Source: Serratia symbiotica (GTDB taxonomy: Bacteria > Pseudomonadota > Gammaproteobacteria > Enterobacterales > Enterobacteriaceae). From it: DNA of 64,000 nucleotides. The number at the start of each line of letters is the position of its first letter. The stretch's first letter is position 1. Below the pieces are notes generated by a model. The model was not told where the DNA came from. It saw nothing but the letters and a program-made list of their open reading frames with translations, and ran no database searches. Where the stretch lies: positions 310,001 to 374,000 of the forward strand of contig NZ_CP050855.1 of NCBI RefSeq assembly GCF_000821185.2, read 5' to 3'. Below, in pieces: positions 51,920-61,177 of the stretch. The position numbers were made by a program, and so were the translations under genes.

Positions 51920-54729
51920 TGACATTCAGTCTTTTCCGCCGCAGGCAAAAGCGACAGGACGCTCACCAACATGGCGACGGGCCGTTTTCCGTTAACGGCC
52001 ACCAACCCCTGACCCGGGATGGACGTCTGACGCGTTCGGACGAAGCGCGCCTGTACGCCACTGCGCCGTCTGTTATCGATCATGTGCCATGGGGGGAGTA
52101 CCTCGCTGAACACCAGTGCCTGCTGCTTGATGACGGCGTGTCGGTGGGTGCGGTCTATGAAATTACGCCGGTTGGCACCGAGGGTCGACCCGCGTCCCGG
52201 CTGGCAGAGATTCGCGACGTGGTGGAGAATGCCCTGCAGGACAGCCTACCGGAGCTCGACTCACATCAGTGGGTGGTGCAGTTTTATTGCCAGGATGAAT
52301 CTGACCTGTCCTGTTACATGGATAAGGTCAGGGGCTACGTCAAGCCATGGGCACAGGGGACCGCGTTTACCGAGGCCTGGCTCTGCGAACAGGCGCGTCA
52401 CCTGCAAAACGTCGCCGTTGAACAGGGGCTGTTTATGGATGACGCGGTGACCGGAGCCCCTTGGCGGGGTCAGATGCGCCGCACCCGCATGGTGGTCTAT
52501 CGCTGGGTGGAAACCCCATACCGTGACCCGATGGCACCGGAAGTGCTGTTGAATCAGGTGTGCGACCGCCTGATCGCTGCCATGAGCGGTGCTGGCATCC
52601 AGAGCCAGCGACAGAATGGCGAGCAGATCCACAGTTGGCTGCTGCGCTGGTTCAATCCCGAACCGAAGTGGGTTGACAAGGCGACGCTATATCGCTGCGC
52701 CCGTTACAGTGATGATGCCCCGGGAGACCTGCCGCTGCTCAATGATTTCAGCGAAAGCCTGTGGTTCACCCGTCCGCGCAGCGATGCGGAGAAAGGCGTC
52801 TGGTGGTTTGATGATGTGGCTCACAAGGCGGTACCGGTTGCCCGCCTGCGCAATCCCCCGTCCACCGGCCATTTGACCGGTGAGGTAACACGCGGCGACA
52901 ACATTAACGCCATCATGGATCTGCTGCCGCAGGGCACCGTGCTGACGCTGACGCTGATTATCCAGCCGCAGGACAGGCTCGAGGAGAATTTTTCCCGTCT
53001 GAGCCGCGACTCGATGGGGGAGAACGTCGACTCGCTACGCGCACGCGAGGATGCCGCCAGAGCGCGGACCTTCCTGGGGAACAAGCACAAGATCTATCGC
53101 GCGGCCATCTCGCTGCTGATTAAGGCCCGGGACTTGGAAACCCTGGACAAACGCTATCTCGACCTCAGCAGCAAGCTGCTGAACTGCGGCCTGGAGCCGG
53201 TAAACCCGGAACATGATATCGGGCCGCTCAGCAGTTACCTGCGTGCTATGCCGATGTGCTTTAACCCACAGCAGGATCGCCATCACTGGTATACGCGCCT
53301 GATGTTTGTCCAGCACTTTGCCTGCCTGGCACCGGTGTACGGTCGCGATACCGGCACTGGCAATCCGGGTTTTACCTTCTTTAACCGCGGCGGCGGCCCA
53401 CTGTGTGTCGATCCGCTGAATAAAAATGACCGCACACAGAACGCGCACAAGCTGCTGTTCGGCCCGACCGGTGCCGGTAAGTCGGCCACCGCGCTCTGTG
53501 AGCTGGCGCAGATGATGGCCATCTATCGGCCACGTATCTTCCTGCTTGAGGCAGGCAACAGCTTTGGCCTGTTTGGGGATTACTGCGCTTCGCTGGGGCT
53601 GAAGGTACACCGCGTCAGCATTAAGCCCGGCAAGGTGATCTCTTTGGCTCCGTTTGGTGATTCGCACCTGCTGATGCAGGTAAAGCCGGATGCGTGGCTT
53701 GTCAGCGAAGAGGCGTTGCCGGATATCGATGAGGATGTGGAAGACGATGAGGACAAGGATGAAGAGCGTGACGTGCTGGGTGAGATGGAGATTGCGGCAC
53801 GCCTGATGATTACCGGTGGGGAGGCGGCGGAGGAAGCGAGGATGACCCGCGCCGATCGCGGCATGATCCGCGAGGCGATACTGATTGCGGCCAGAACCGC
53901 TTTTGACGCAACCCGCCAGATGCTGCCAGAAGACCTGATGTATGCGCTACAGAATATCGCGCGTGATGTCAGCACCGGTGACGATGGTCGGGAGAAGCGC
54001 ACGGCCGCGCGTCGCGCGCGGGCTGAGGAGATGTCGGAAGCGCTGCGCATGTTTACCGAGGGCTTTGAGGGTGAGCTGTTTAACCGTCCTGGCACATCTT
54101 GGCCGGAGGCCGATGTCACCATCGTGGATCTGGGGACGCTGGCGCGGGAAGGGTACGAGGCCCAGATGGCGGTGGCGGTGATCTCTCTGCTTAATACCAT
54201 CAACACTATCGCCGAGCGCGAGCAGTACAGTGAAAGAGAAACCCTTGTACCGATCGACGAAGCGCATATCGTCACCGCCAACCCGCTGCTGGGGCCTTAC
54301 GCCACCAAGATCGTCAAGATGTGGCGTAAGCTCGGTGCCTGGCTATGGCTGTTTACTCAGAACCTGTCGGACTTTCCCGATACGGCAAAAAAGATGCTCA
54401 ACATGGCGGAATGGTGGGTGTGTCTTGTCATGCCACCGGACGAGGTGGAGCAGATAGCGCGCTTTAAGACGCTGACGGATGAGCAAAAGACCATGCTGCT
54501 GTCAGCCACCAAACTACCGAGAAAATACACCGAGGGCGTGATCTTGTCCCGTAAGGTGCAGGCGCTGTTTCGTGCCGTGCCGCCCAGCCTGTATCTGGCG
54601 CTGGGGATGACAGAAAAAGAAGAGAAAGCCGAAAGGCGGTCGATTATGAATGAACATCAGTGCTCAGAGCTTGAGGCTGCTTTTCATGTTGCGCGGCGTC
54701 TCGACGAGAGTCGCGGTATGGTTATCTGA
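51919..54729 (+). CDS. VirB4/TraC-type conjugative ATPase (TIGR03744)
   Basis: 936 residues. The N-terminal half lacks membrane helices; Walker A is GPTGAGKSAT (515-524), Walker B-type VPIDEAHIVTANPLLGPYATKI lies late, followed by LGAWLWLFTQNLSDFPDTA. A very acidic insert (about 598-620, DIDEDVEDDEDKDEERD) interrupts the ATPase domain, unlike classic TraC. It energises channel assembly and transport. Complete. Confidence 0.92.
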   Translation: MTFSLFRRRQKRQDAHQHGDGPFSVNGHQPLTRDGRLTRSDEARLYATAPSVIDHVPWGEYLAEHQCLLLDDGVSVGAVYEITPVGTEGRPASRLAEIRDVVENALQDSLPELDSHQWVVQFYCQDESDLSCYMDKVRGYVKPWAQGTAFTEAWLCEQARHLQNVAVEQGLFMDDAVTGAPWRGQMRRTRMVVYRWVETPYRDPMAPEVLLNQVCDRLIAAMSGAGIQSQRQNGEQIHSWLLRWFNPEPKWVDKATLYRCARYSDDAPGDLPLLNDFSESLWFTRPRSDAEKGVWWFDDVAHKAVPVARLRNPPSTGHLTGEVTRGDNINAIMDLLPQGTVLTLTLIIQPQDRLEENFSRLSRDSMGENVDSLRAREDAARARTFLGNKHKIYRAAISLLIKARDLETLDKRYLDLSSKLLNCGLEPVNPEHDIGPLSSYLRAMPMCFNPQQDRHHWYTRLMFVQHFACLAPVYGRDTGTGNPGFTFFNRGGGPLCVDPLNKNDRTQNAHKLLFGPTGAGKSATALCELAQMMAIYRPRIFLLEAGNSFGLFGDYCASLGLKVHRVSIKPGKVISLAPFGDSHLLMQVKPDAWLVSEEALPDIDEDVEDDEDKDEERDVLGEMEIAARLMITGGEAAEEARMTRADRGMIREAILIAARTAFDATRQMLPEDLMYALQNIARDVSTGDDGREKRTAARRARAEEMSEALRMFTEGFEGELFNRPGTSWPEADVTIVDLGTLAREGYEAQMAVAVISLLNTINTIAEREQYSERETLVPIDEAHIVTANPLLGPYATKIVKMWRKLGAWLWLFTQNLSDFPDTAKKMLNMAEWWVCLVMPPDEVEQIARFKTLTDEQKTMLLSATKLPRKYTEGVILSRKVQALFRAVPPSLYLALGMTEKEEKAERRSIMNEHQCSELEAAFHVARRLDESRGMVI

Positions 54730-54737
54730 CAGAGGAC

Positions 54738-55145
54738 ATGATGAAAAAGCTGACCATGACACCGCCGAGGGTTCTCCCTGACAAGGCGCTGATTGCTTCC
54801 GTTATTTTTACCGTGCCGCCACAGGGTGGGGCATCGATTGGTCAGTCTGATCGCCAGTCGCTTGAGCAGTTGCAGGGGGAAATCCTCAACCGGCTGGAGC
54901 AACCGGTGCTGCTGTCGGCCTATCCGCACCGCGTTGGCCGACGCAGCTGCGTGGCCGTTCACCTTGCAGATGTGCATGATAAAACGCTGGATATCCTTAT
55001 CACCGTCACCGGCAATACGCTGTGGCCGGGTGAGGCGGAGTTCAGGACCGGGCTACGCTGGAATATCTGCGTACCCGATGCCACCGACATGCTGTGGATG
55101 CTGAAGGAAATAGACAGGGTAACGGGTGGGCAGGGGGGTAATTAA
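54738..55145 (+). CDS. Conserved ICE hypothetical protein
   Basis: 135 residues, no signal or membrane helix. VLPDKALIASVIFTVPPQGGAS and LDILITVTGNTLWPGEAEFRTGLRWNICVPDATDMLWMLKEID are the most structured parts. It follows the VirB4-like gene by 8 bases in the same operon. No function recognised. Confidence 0.65.
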   Translation: MMKKLTMTPPRVLPDKALIASVIFTVPPQGGASIGQSDRQSLEQLQGEILNRLEQPVLLSAYPHRVGRRSCVAVHLADVHDKTLDILITVTGNTLWPGEAEFRTGLRWNICVPDATDMLWMLKEIDRVTGGQGGN

Positions 55146-55151
55146 ACCGAC

Positions 55152-55235
55152 CCTCCGTGTTTGTCAGGCAGCGAAGTTCAGCTGTCTGACAAACACGGAG
55201 GTTGCGGGTGCGGGCGGCATAGAGCCCGCTTTTAC
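55152..55235 (+). terminator. Long hairpin and terminator at the edge of the restriction-modification cassette
   Basis: CCTCCGTGTTTGTCAG (55152-55167) and CTGACAAACACGGAGG (55186-55201) form a perfect 16-bp stem with an 18-base loop. A second GCGGG/CCCGC hairpin (about 55212-55231) followed by TTTT is a terminator for the plus-strand operon. Confidence 0.75.
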
Positions 55236-56212
55236 TGATCTCCCAATTCTATCTTCATGCTGAGATCATATTCGACTGTTTCGATAATGCGGTTATAAGC
55301 TTCGATGATCTTACTGAGCGATGCCTTACGGCCAGCAGCATTGAACCTACCGAGCTCAATGACATTTGATGCGAGAAATTGTTCAAACTCAAGGATGTCA
55401 ACACGACCGTCGTATGCACCATTTCCGAAGGTTTCAAGTAAGGCTTCTAATACAACGGTACCTTTAGAGGACGTAATGACGAGCGGTTTGTACCCACCCT
55501 CCAGGTTTGTAATGCACTTGCTCAGCAGCGCTTCCGTTGGCATGTTAGTGACATGCAGCACCATGTCTTCGTAATCAAAATCACCACGACGGCTGGAACC
55601 GGAATCGTTCTGGTTGGAGTGGTGATGCTTGATATTCCCCTCCCCCAGCAGCACATCCAGTTTGGCCCCAACCATATGCTGCATCAGACTACCAACGAAC
55701 TTGGAACCTGTCCCTTCATTCTGCCTGTTCTGCGCCTGTGACAGCAAATGGCGGATAGCGCGGCGAACTCCCCATAGTGGATCGATACTCAAAATAAACG
55801 GTCTTCGTTCAAAATAGTCTTTGGCTTTAGCAATCCAGAAACACTCGCATGCAAGTAGATCTAAGGTACCATTGTTCTTGTGGAGCTGATTCAGTAACTC
55901 GATGTAGTCCATCATGAGCTGCATGCTGCCGCGGCTGGTTCGGCCTCCTTCGCTGGCTAACATTCGCATGAGCCCATGGTCACTTAACACTTTTTGTGTG
56001 GCCGGGCCACCAAGTCCTTTCACCTGACCCTGTTTACCTGTCTTCCAGTCATCGCTGTTTAACGGCCACTCCAGTGTTCCTGCTTTTTGTTTCTCAAGTA
56101 CGTGCCGGTTGATGACCAGCAGAGCTGCAATAGGTCCTTTATTACCATTTACTGCGTTGTTTATAGCAAATGCTTCCAGTACAGTATTAATTGCAGAGGG
56201 TAGGGTATTCAT
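55232..56212 (-). CDS. DUF4928 protein, probable restriction endonuclease partner
   Basis: 326 residues without membrane segments. GGPATQKVLSDHGLMRMLASEGGRTSRGSM and KFVGSLMQHMVGAKLDVLLGEG followed by RRGDFDYEDMVLHVTNMP are typical of DUF4928 proteins, encoded next to cytosine methyltransferases. The LGEG...GDFDYED...H part may hold the nuclease acidic residues. Start overlaps the methylase stop by one base. It lies against the direction of the transfer operon, so it came in as a cassette. Confidence 0.72.
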   Translation of the reverse strand: MNTLPSAINTVLEAFAINNAVNGNKGPIAALLVINRHVLEKQKAGTLEWPLNSDDWKTGKQGQVKGLGGPATQKVLSDHGLMRMLASEGGRTSRGSMQLMMDYIELLNQLHKNNGTLDLLACECFWIAKAKDYFERRPFILSIDPLWGVRRAIRHLLSQAQNRQNEGTGSKFVGSLMQHMVGAKLDVLLGEGNIKHHHSNQNDSGSSRRGDFDYEDMVLHVTNMPTEALLSKCITNLEGGYKPLVITSSKGTVVLEALLETFGNGAYDGRVDILEFEQFLASNVIELGRFNAAGRKASLSKIIEAYNRIIETVEYDLSMKIELGDQ

Positions 56213-57579
56213 TACGCAACCTTTTTCTGAGCAGATACAGCATGGTACGACTCAGAAAGGACAGGTTCAAAAATGAATCTGGCAAGATGACGGACCACCG
56301 GCACAACGACACCATCGCCAGCGATATGATAGGCATCATTATAATTATGAGGAAGCTTGTAAGTATCGGGTAGCCCCATCAGGCGAGCGGCTTCTCTTGG
56401 GGATAGGAGACGTGAACTTATCTTATCGCCTTCAACGACCAGGATACTTTGACGGCTGGAACCCCCTGCCGGGGTACGCAAACACCCCGCAATGCCATCG
56501 AATCGGACCTCTGCCCGCTGGACTTTTTCGCCGTTATCATTCATCCGGGTACGCTTGTAGAGTCCTCCGACAATACGTTTTCCAGATTTCTGGGCTGACT
56601 GAACTTTAAGAAGGTTAACAGGGGTCATCATTGCCAGTAATTGCCTGGTTTTTTCTGCGCTGTCCCATTTTACACCCTCTGGATTCTCATCAATGATGTC
56701 ACTAAACGTCGTCAATCGCTCTTCAGGTAGAGGTAAATTCCACCATAGCCATGATTGCTGCGCTTTTTTTGACAGCCCATTAAAAGCGGTGACCATTCGT
56801 TCTGGATGCCACTGACTGATAGGAGTCGGGGAAATGAGATGCTGAGGTACTTTTGCTGAAGGGTGTACGGCCACAATAAAAACACGGGAACGCGATTGCG
56901 GCACGAAGTGCTGGGCATCTATGACCATTGCACCAAAACGGTAGCCTGCATCGGATAGAACGGCCCCGATAGAGGTAAAATCCTTCCCTTTATTTGACGT
57001 CATGATGCCATAGACATTTTCGAGCACGATAATCTGAGGGGCTCGCCTTTCATCCATAAGATTCCGCATAAGTCGCCAGAATGGCCAGAATGTACCAGAA
57101 CGGGTCTGATTATGGTCATCTTCGCTGCCGATCCCTTTATAAACGCCAGCCAAAGACAGATCCTGGCAAGGGAAGGATGCCCATACCAGGTCTGCCTGTG
57201 CGGGGAGTTGTGCGCTAGTGATGTTATTTATATCTTCGACCAGCAAATCTGTGCCACCGCTCCAATTACTCCTGTAAGCATGGCCTTTCATTGGGCTGAA
57301 ATCGTTAGCAAAAAGGCAATCCCACTGAGCACCCAATCCGGCGCGGGCCATCCCGCCACCGGCAAAAAACTCATAAAAACACCGCTCTGACTGCCTGGTG
57401 TATTTCAGGTGGGTATTTGCACGCTCAATGTCACGCTGAATTCTTTCGTTGATTGCCTGAGCAATCCACGCGCTCATAGTGATTTTTCCACCATCAAGCT
57501 GACACAGTCGGGAGATGCTGTTGTATTGTGTATTTGTTAGGCGGAGACTGGTACGATAACTTGCTAAGGCGCTCATCAT
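56212..57579 (-). CDS. DNA (cytosine-5) methyltransferase with N-terminal ribbon-helix-helix
   Basis: 455 residues. From about 68: motif I FFAGGGMARAGLG, motif IV FPCQDLSLAG with catalytic Cys138, motif VI ENVYG, motif VIII QSRSRVF, and late motif IX/X AARLMGLPDTY and DGVVVPVV. Residues 8-50 (RTSLRLT strand, then two helices to NERIQRD) look like an RHH DNA-binding domain, not part of the standard enzyme. It would protect host DNA from the DUF4928 nuclease and perhaps repress its own promoter, which overlaps GCCAAA-type boxes (57597-57667). Confidence 0.9.
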   Translation of the reverse strand: MMSALASYRTSLRLTNTQYNSISRLCQLDGGKITMSAWIAQAINERIQRDIERANTHLKYTRQSERCFYEFFAGGGMARAGLGAQWDCLFANDFSPMKGHAYRSNWSGGTDLLVEDINNITSAQLPAQADLVWASFPCQDLSLAGVYKGIGSEDDHNQTRSGTFWPFWRLMRNLMDERRAPQIIVLENVYGIMTSNKGKDFTSIGAVLSDAGYRFGAMVIDAQHFVPQSRSRVFIVAVHPSAKVPQHLISPTPISQWHPERMVTAFNGLSKKAQQSWLWWNLPLPEERLTTFSDIIDENPEGVKWDSAEKTRQLLAMMTPVNLLKVQSAQKSGKRIVGGLYKRTRMNDNGEKVQRAEVRFDGIAGCLRTPAGGSSRQSILVVEGDKISSRLLSPREAARLMGLPDTYKLPHNYNDAYHIAGDGVVVPVVRHLARFIFEPVLSESYHAVSAQKKVA

Positions 57580-57596
57580 AATTAACCCTGATTTTT

Positions 57597-57667
57597 TTTG
57601 GCGCCAAATTTTGGCTCCTTATGATAAAGGATATCGAAACTGGCCAATCTGTCAATTTGATTTGGCT
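57597..57667 (-). promoter_or_regulatory. Promoter and repeated operator boxes of the methyltransferase gene
   Basis: On the minus strand the -35 TTGACA (57655-57650) and -10 TATCCT (57633-57628) are 16 bp apart. Around them lie GCCAAA/TTTGGC half-sites: near 57661-57667, TGGCCA at 57641-57646, a near-palindrome at 57604-57614 and the perfect TTTGGCGCCAAA at 57597-57608. Sites flank the -35 and cover the early transcript, as expected for autorepression. Confidence 0.6.
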
Positions 57668-57775
57668 ACAATGTTATTTAATACTCCAATTTAACCCGTT
57701 CATTCCTTAATCTCATTATTTTCCGGTACTAATAGCCATCATTCATTGTAATGACTCTGAATTTTATAACGATCA

Positions 57776-57945
57776 TCTTACTAAGCTATCGTTTATTTCA
57801 AGCATTCGTTGACCAGCTTGGACACTTTCTGCTTCTGCTTGCTACGTTGCCTTTTCTCTTGTTTTTTCCAGAGCAATTGTAAGTTCATCGACTCGGGCAG
57901 TCTGGGTTTGTGGGACTGGAGTCGCTGCAGAAATTATCAGTTTCG
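57776..57945 (-). pseudogene. Remnant of a coiled-coil protein
   Basis: One minus-strand frame reads ATPVPQTQTARVDELTIAL then EKTREKAT, a TAG, and QAEAESVQAGQRMLEIN. The pattern is like the helical part of KfrA-type plasmid DNA-binding proteins. No start is left. The rest of 57668-58021 shows no gene. Confidence 0.4.
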
Positions 57946-58021
57946 TGCTTATAGTTAATTACTGACCTGATGCGCCGCAGATCGCACCCTGAGTGGGTTA
58001 CTCACTCTGGGAGTGTTCTTG

Positions 58022-58429
58022 ATGAAATTACCCGTCTGCTGCCTGGCAGCACTGTTCCTTTCTTCCGGCACCATTGCCGGCACCGTTATTTATACCGACA
58101 GTACGCACCTGGTCGTCGGTGACATCGGTCCCGACGTCACCGTTGTGGAGCTTGATGCCCCCGACCGTCTGCAGGCGCAGCTGTTTGGCGAACTGCCCGC
58201 TGACCCTGCGCAGGCAGAGCAGCAAGCGCGGGCGGTGATAGCTTCGCCTGTCTTTCAGCAGCGCCTGCAGCAACTTGTCGGGAAGTATGCTGGTGTCACC
58301 CGTGCCTGGTCTCTGGGGTTGGAGAAATATCCTGCCGTGGTGTTTGACGACAAGTGGGTAGTCTACGGCACCACCGACGTTGCCGTGGCCACGCATCAGT
58401 TGAATGCCTGGAAGGAGAAAGCCCGATGA
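58022..58429 (+). CDS. TIGR03757-type ICE protein
   Basis: 135 residues with a signal peptide (CCLAALFLSSGTIAG). VIYTDSTHLVVGDIGPDVTVVELDAPDRLQ and the C-terminal YPAVVFDDKWVVYGTTDVAVA are family features. The build recalls TraW/TrbC-type periplasmic proteins with a thioredoxin-like fold. ATG at 58022 preferred over GTG 58013. Confidence 0.8.
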   Translation: MKLPVCCLAALFLSSGTIAGTVIYTDSTHLVVGDIGPDVTVVELDAPDRLQAQLFGELPADPAQAEQQARAVIASPVFQQRLQQLVGKYAGVTRAWSLGLEKYPAVVFDDKWVVYGTTDVAVATHQLNAWKEKAR

Positions 58430-59412
58430 GCATGACTCTCTTTCGCCCGCGTCGGCTGGCGCTGGCCACGCTAATCGCCTGCACCGGCACCCTGGCCAGC
58501 GTCAATACTGCCAGCCTGCTCGCCAGTGCCGCCAGCCCGGATTGCATCAGCTGGCGAGTCAGCGGCATCTGTTACTGGCTGTTCTGCACGCCGTTTGGTT
58601 GCTCGGTCAAAACATCCGTCAAGGTCACGCATTTTATTCCGCAAGCTGTTGTCTCCGCCTATCTCAGTCCGGGAGAAAATCCCTGGACGGAAATGTCAGC
58701 AGCCAGCGCGACGGCTGACGGCATGGAAAGTGCGCTTCTTGGGGGAGCGGCAGGCGTGGAAACCGGTGGTGGTCGCCAGGAGATGAAAGCGCCCGGTATG
58801 CGCAGGCAGAATCTGCATTTTTACTATGGTGATGCGTATGGCCATCCGGCGACAAAGATTATCGGCGGAATGTTTCCCGGCTATTCCTGCGACAGCGCCG
58901 CCACGCCCTTTATGCCGTATTTCGCCAGCGCCCTTGACGCACTCGCCTGGCGTACCGGTATGCCGGAGTCGCTTTATCCGGAAGCGCTTATACCTGGCAG
59001 CCGCGAAATCGTCAGCACGCTGTCCGGCAATATGTGGGGCAACGTGTATCCCCGCAGCGGCTTTGTTACACAGACCGACAGCTATAAGTCAGCGGCGGTT
59101 GTGGTGCAGCGGGTGGCAGACATCATCACTCGCCAGGGGCAACTACATGTTTACGGCCCACTGACCGGCCAGCGTTCTCCGGGCTACTGGCCACCTGAAC
59201 CCGTACAGGAAAACACCGGCACTAAGAACCACAAGTGGCAGCGCCTTTCGCCGCAGCTGTCACAGCGTTGTGCGGTCTTTCCTGATAGCGGTGGCCTTGT
59301 TGCGCAAAACGGTAACTATGCCTGGGCGCTCTGGCAGCCATACAGCTGCTGCAAACGCCACGGCCAAACATTCCTTTACAGCATCGATTTTTCTGAGGCT
59401 CATAAACCATGA
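58426..59412 (+). CDS. TIGR03756-type protein, TraU-like
   Basis: 328 residues with a signal peptide (LIACTGTLASVNTASLLASA). Many cysteines, e.g. CISWRVSGICYWLFCTPFGC, fit the disulphide-rich TraU group of F-type mating-pair proteins. HVYGPLTGQRSPGYWPPEP occurs late. Overlaps neighbours by 4 bases each. Confidence 0.83.
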   Translation: MSMTLFRPRRLALATLIACTGTLASVNTASLLASAASPDCISWRVSGICYWLFCTPFGCSVKTSVKVTHFIPQAVVSAYLSPGENPWTEMSAASATADGMESALLGGAAGVETGGGRQEMKAPGMRRQNLHFYYGDAYGHPATKIIGGMFPGYSCDSAATPFMPYFASALDALAWRTGMPESLYPEALIPGSREIVSTLSGNMWGNVYPRSGFVTQTDSYKSAAVVVQRVADIITRQGQLHVYGPLTGQRSPGYWPPEPVQENTGTKNHKWQRLSPQLSQRCAVFPDSGGLVAQNGNYAWALWQPYSCCKRHGQTFLYSIDFSEAHKP

Positions 59413-60827
59413 CACAGCGAAACACTCTGCGCCGGTCCTTTGCAGCGCTTGCCTTGTTCACCGTGGCATCAGTGTCGGCACTGGCTGCCGACACTGCGCA
59501 CTCTTCGTCCGGCGCGTCGGTCAATGGTGCCATTAATGACGGTCTTTTCTATTCCATTGGTGGCGGCTCGGTGATTTCACCGCCGCCGAGCCGCAGCAAC
59601 ATGTCGCGCCTAGGGCTGAACGGCGGCTGGAGCAGTGACCTGATGTGCGGCAACTTCGACCTGAAAACTACCGTGGGCAACCAGCTTAACGGCATCACCA
59701 GCGGTTTCAAGGACCTGATGGGCAATGTCATTCAAGGGGCCACCGGCGCGGTGATGAGCATGCCAGCGATGGCTATCCAACGCGCCAACCCTGGGTTGTA
59801 TGAAATGCTCACCAACGGTGTGCTGCAGGCGGGCATTAACTTTGACAAGGCACAGCTCAACTGCCAGAACATGTCGAAAAGGCTGGCCGACTACACCCTT
59901 GGCAGCAAGTGGCAGCAGGCGGCGGTATCGGAAGAGTATAAGGATATCGTAGCCACCAGTGGCGGTGATGCCGTTTCCAGCGACCAGAAGCTGCAAAAAG
60001 TCACTGGCGAGGAAGGCGTCACCTGGGTAGGGGGCCAGAAGCGTGGGGGCAAAGGTCAACATGCCATTCAGCCGACCCGGGACCTGGCGAAAGCCGGTTA
60101 TAACATGATGAACAGCCTGCCCGTAACCAGCAACAGCCGCGTGGGCTCTGCCAGTTGCAACGGCACCGTCTGCCAGCGCTATAAGTCGTCCGATGAAGCC
60201 GCTGCGGCCGTGGTGAAAGTGTTGGGTGACCGCTCTATCCGTACCTGCCGGGAAACCCGCGAATGTGGCAGTGGCGGGACTGAAAACCAGCCGGGTAGCA
60301 CGGTTGCCGGCACCGGCTTCTCACCGGTACTGGAAGGTGCGACCAAAACCAACCTGGAGCAGCTTGGTAAACTGGTCGATGGCCAGTTGCCGCCCACCGC
60401 AGATAATCTGGCCGCACTCAAAACAGGTAGCCTGGTGGTGACGCGTGGCGTCATTCATTCGCTACACGATGATCCGGATAAAGCGGCGCTGGTTCAGCGT
60501 CTTGCCAGCGAACTCGCCATGGCCGATACCGTGGAGACCGCGTTGACCATGCGCCGCATGCTCACTACCGGTGAATCCGAACCCAACGCCGCCGAACAGT
60601 CGGAGGCGATAGCCGAGGGGGATCGCCGCATTGATGCACTTGACCGTGAACTGAACGCTCTGCGTAACGAGATGGAACTGCGCAAGTCCATCAGCAATAA
60701 CAGCCTGCTCACTGCGCTGGAGCGGCAGGGTACCCGTAATCAGGATAACCAGTTGCAGCAGAAAGCCGGTAATCAGGACCAGGGCTTCAGCCAGATGAGC
60801 CAGACGCCGTCATCCGGAGAAAATTGA
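59409..60827 (+). CDS. TIGR03755-type ICE protein, TraH-like position
   Basis: 472 residues with a signal peptide (ALALFTVASVSALAA). MCGNFDLKTTVGNQLNGITSGFKDLM and LNCQNMSKRLADYTLGSKWQ are typical; the C-terminal third has helices LDRELNALRNEMELRKSI. Periplasmic component of the mating apparatus; role in pilus retraction or stabilisation is inferred from position. Confidence 0.82.
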   Translation: MTQRNTLRRSFAALALFTVASVSALAADTAHSSSGASVNGAINDGLFYSIGGGSVISPPPSRSNMSRLGLNGGWSSDLMCGNFDLKTTVGNQLNGITSGFKDLMGNVIQGATGAVMSMPAMAIQRANPGLYEMLTNGVLQAGINFDKAQLNCQNMSKRLADYTLGSKWQQAAVSEEYKDIVATSGGDAVSSDQKLQKVTGEEGVTWVGGQKRGGKGQHAIQPTRDLAKAGYNMMNSLPVTSNSRVGSASCNGTVCQRYKSSDEAAAAVVKVLGDRSIRTCRETRECGSGGTENQPGSTVAGTGFSPVLEGATKTNLEQLGKLVDGQLPPTADNLAALKTGSLVVTRGVIHSLHDDPDKAALVQRLASELAMADTVETALTMRRMLTTGESEPNAAEQSEAIAEGDRRIDALDRELNALRNEMELRKSISNNSLLTALERQGTRNQDNQLQQKAGNQDQGFSQMSQTPSSGEN

Positions 60828-60828
60828 T

Positions 60829-61176
60829 ATGAAATTCATACTTAACCGCGGCCGTGTTGGTCGCATCCTGTTTGTTGCGTTGTCGTTCCTCCTGCTGACG
60901 GTGGTCATGTTCGCCATTGCGTCCGTTTTTATGGCGTATGACCCCGACGGTCACCTTACACGCAACTGGCTGCATCAAAACCGCTGGGGCCTGTTCGGCT
61001 GGCGGCTGGCCATCTATGCCGGCATCTCTTCAGCCTGGCTGTTAAAGGTGCGACCACAGATAGTGGCACGCTGGCCGGAAACGCGCGCGCGGCTGCCACG
61101 CACGGAGTGGCTCGGCGTACTGTTTATGCTGGTCACGGAGTCTGTGGCCTGGATGAGTGTGGCAAAGGGAGATTGA
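60829..61176 (+). CDS. Small membrane protein before traG
   Basis: 115 residues with three membrane helices (LFVALSFLLLTVVMFAIASVF, GWRLAIYAGISSAWLL, WLGVLFMLVTESVAWM). It sits between the TIGR03755 and TraG-like genes as in other SPI-7-type ICEs. Function unknown. Confidence 0.7.
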   Translation: MKFILNRGRVGRILFVALSFLLLTVVMFAIASVFMAYDPDGHLTRNWLHQNRWGLFGWRLAIYAGISSAWLLKVRPQIVARWPETRARLPRTEWLGVLFMLVTESVAWMSVAKGD

Positions 61177-61177
61177 A

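Noticed and set aside
53580..54281. 233-residue minus-strand ORF opposite the VirB4-like gene
   Set aside because: Serine-rich antisense product of an acidic coding stretch; no start signal or known motif.
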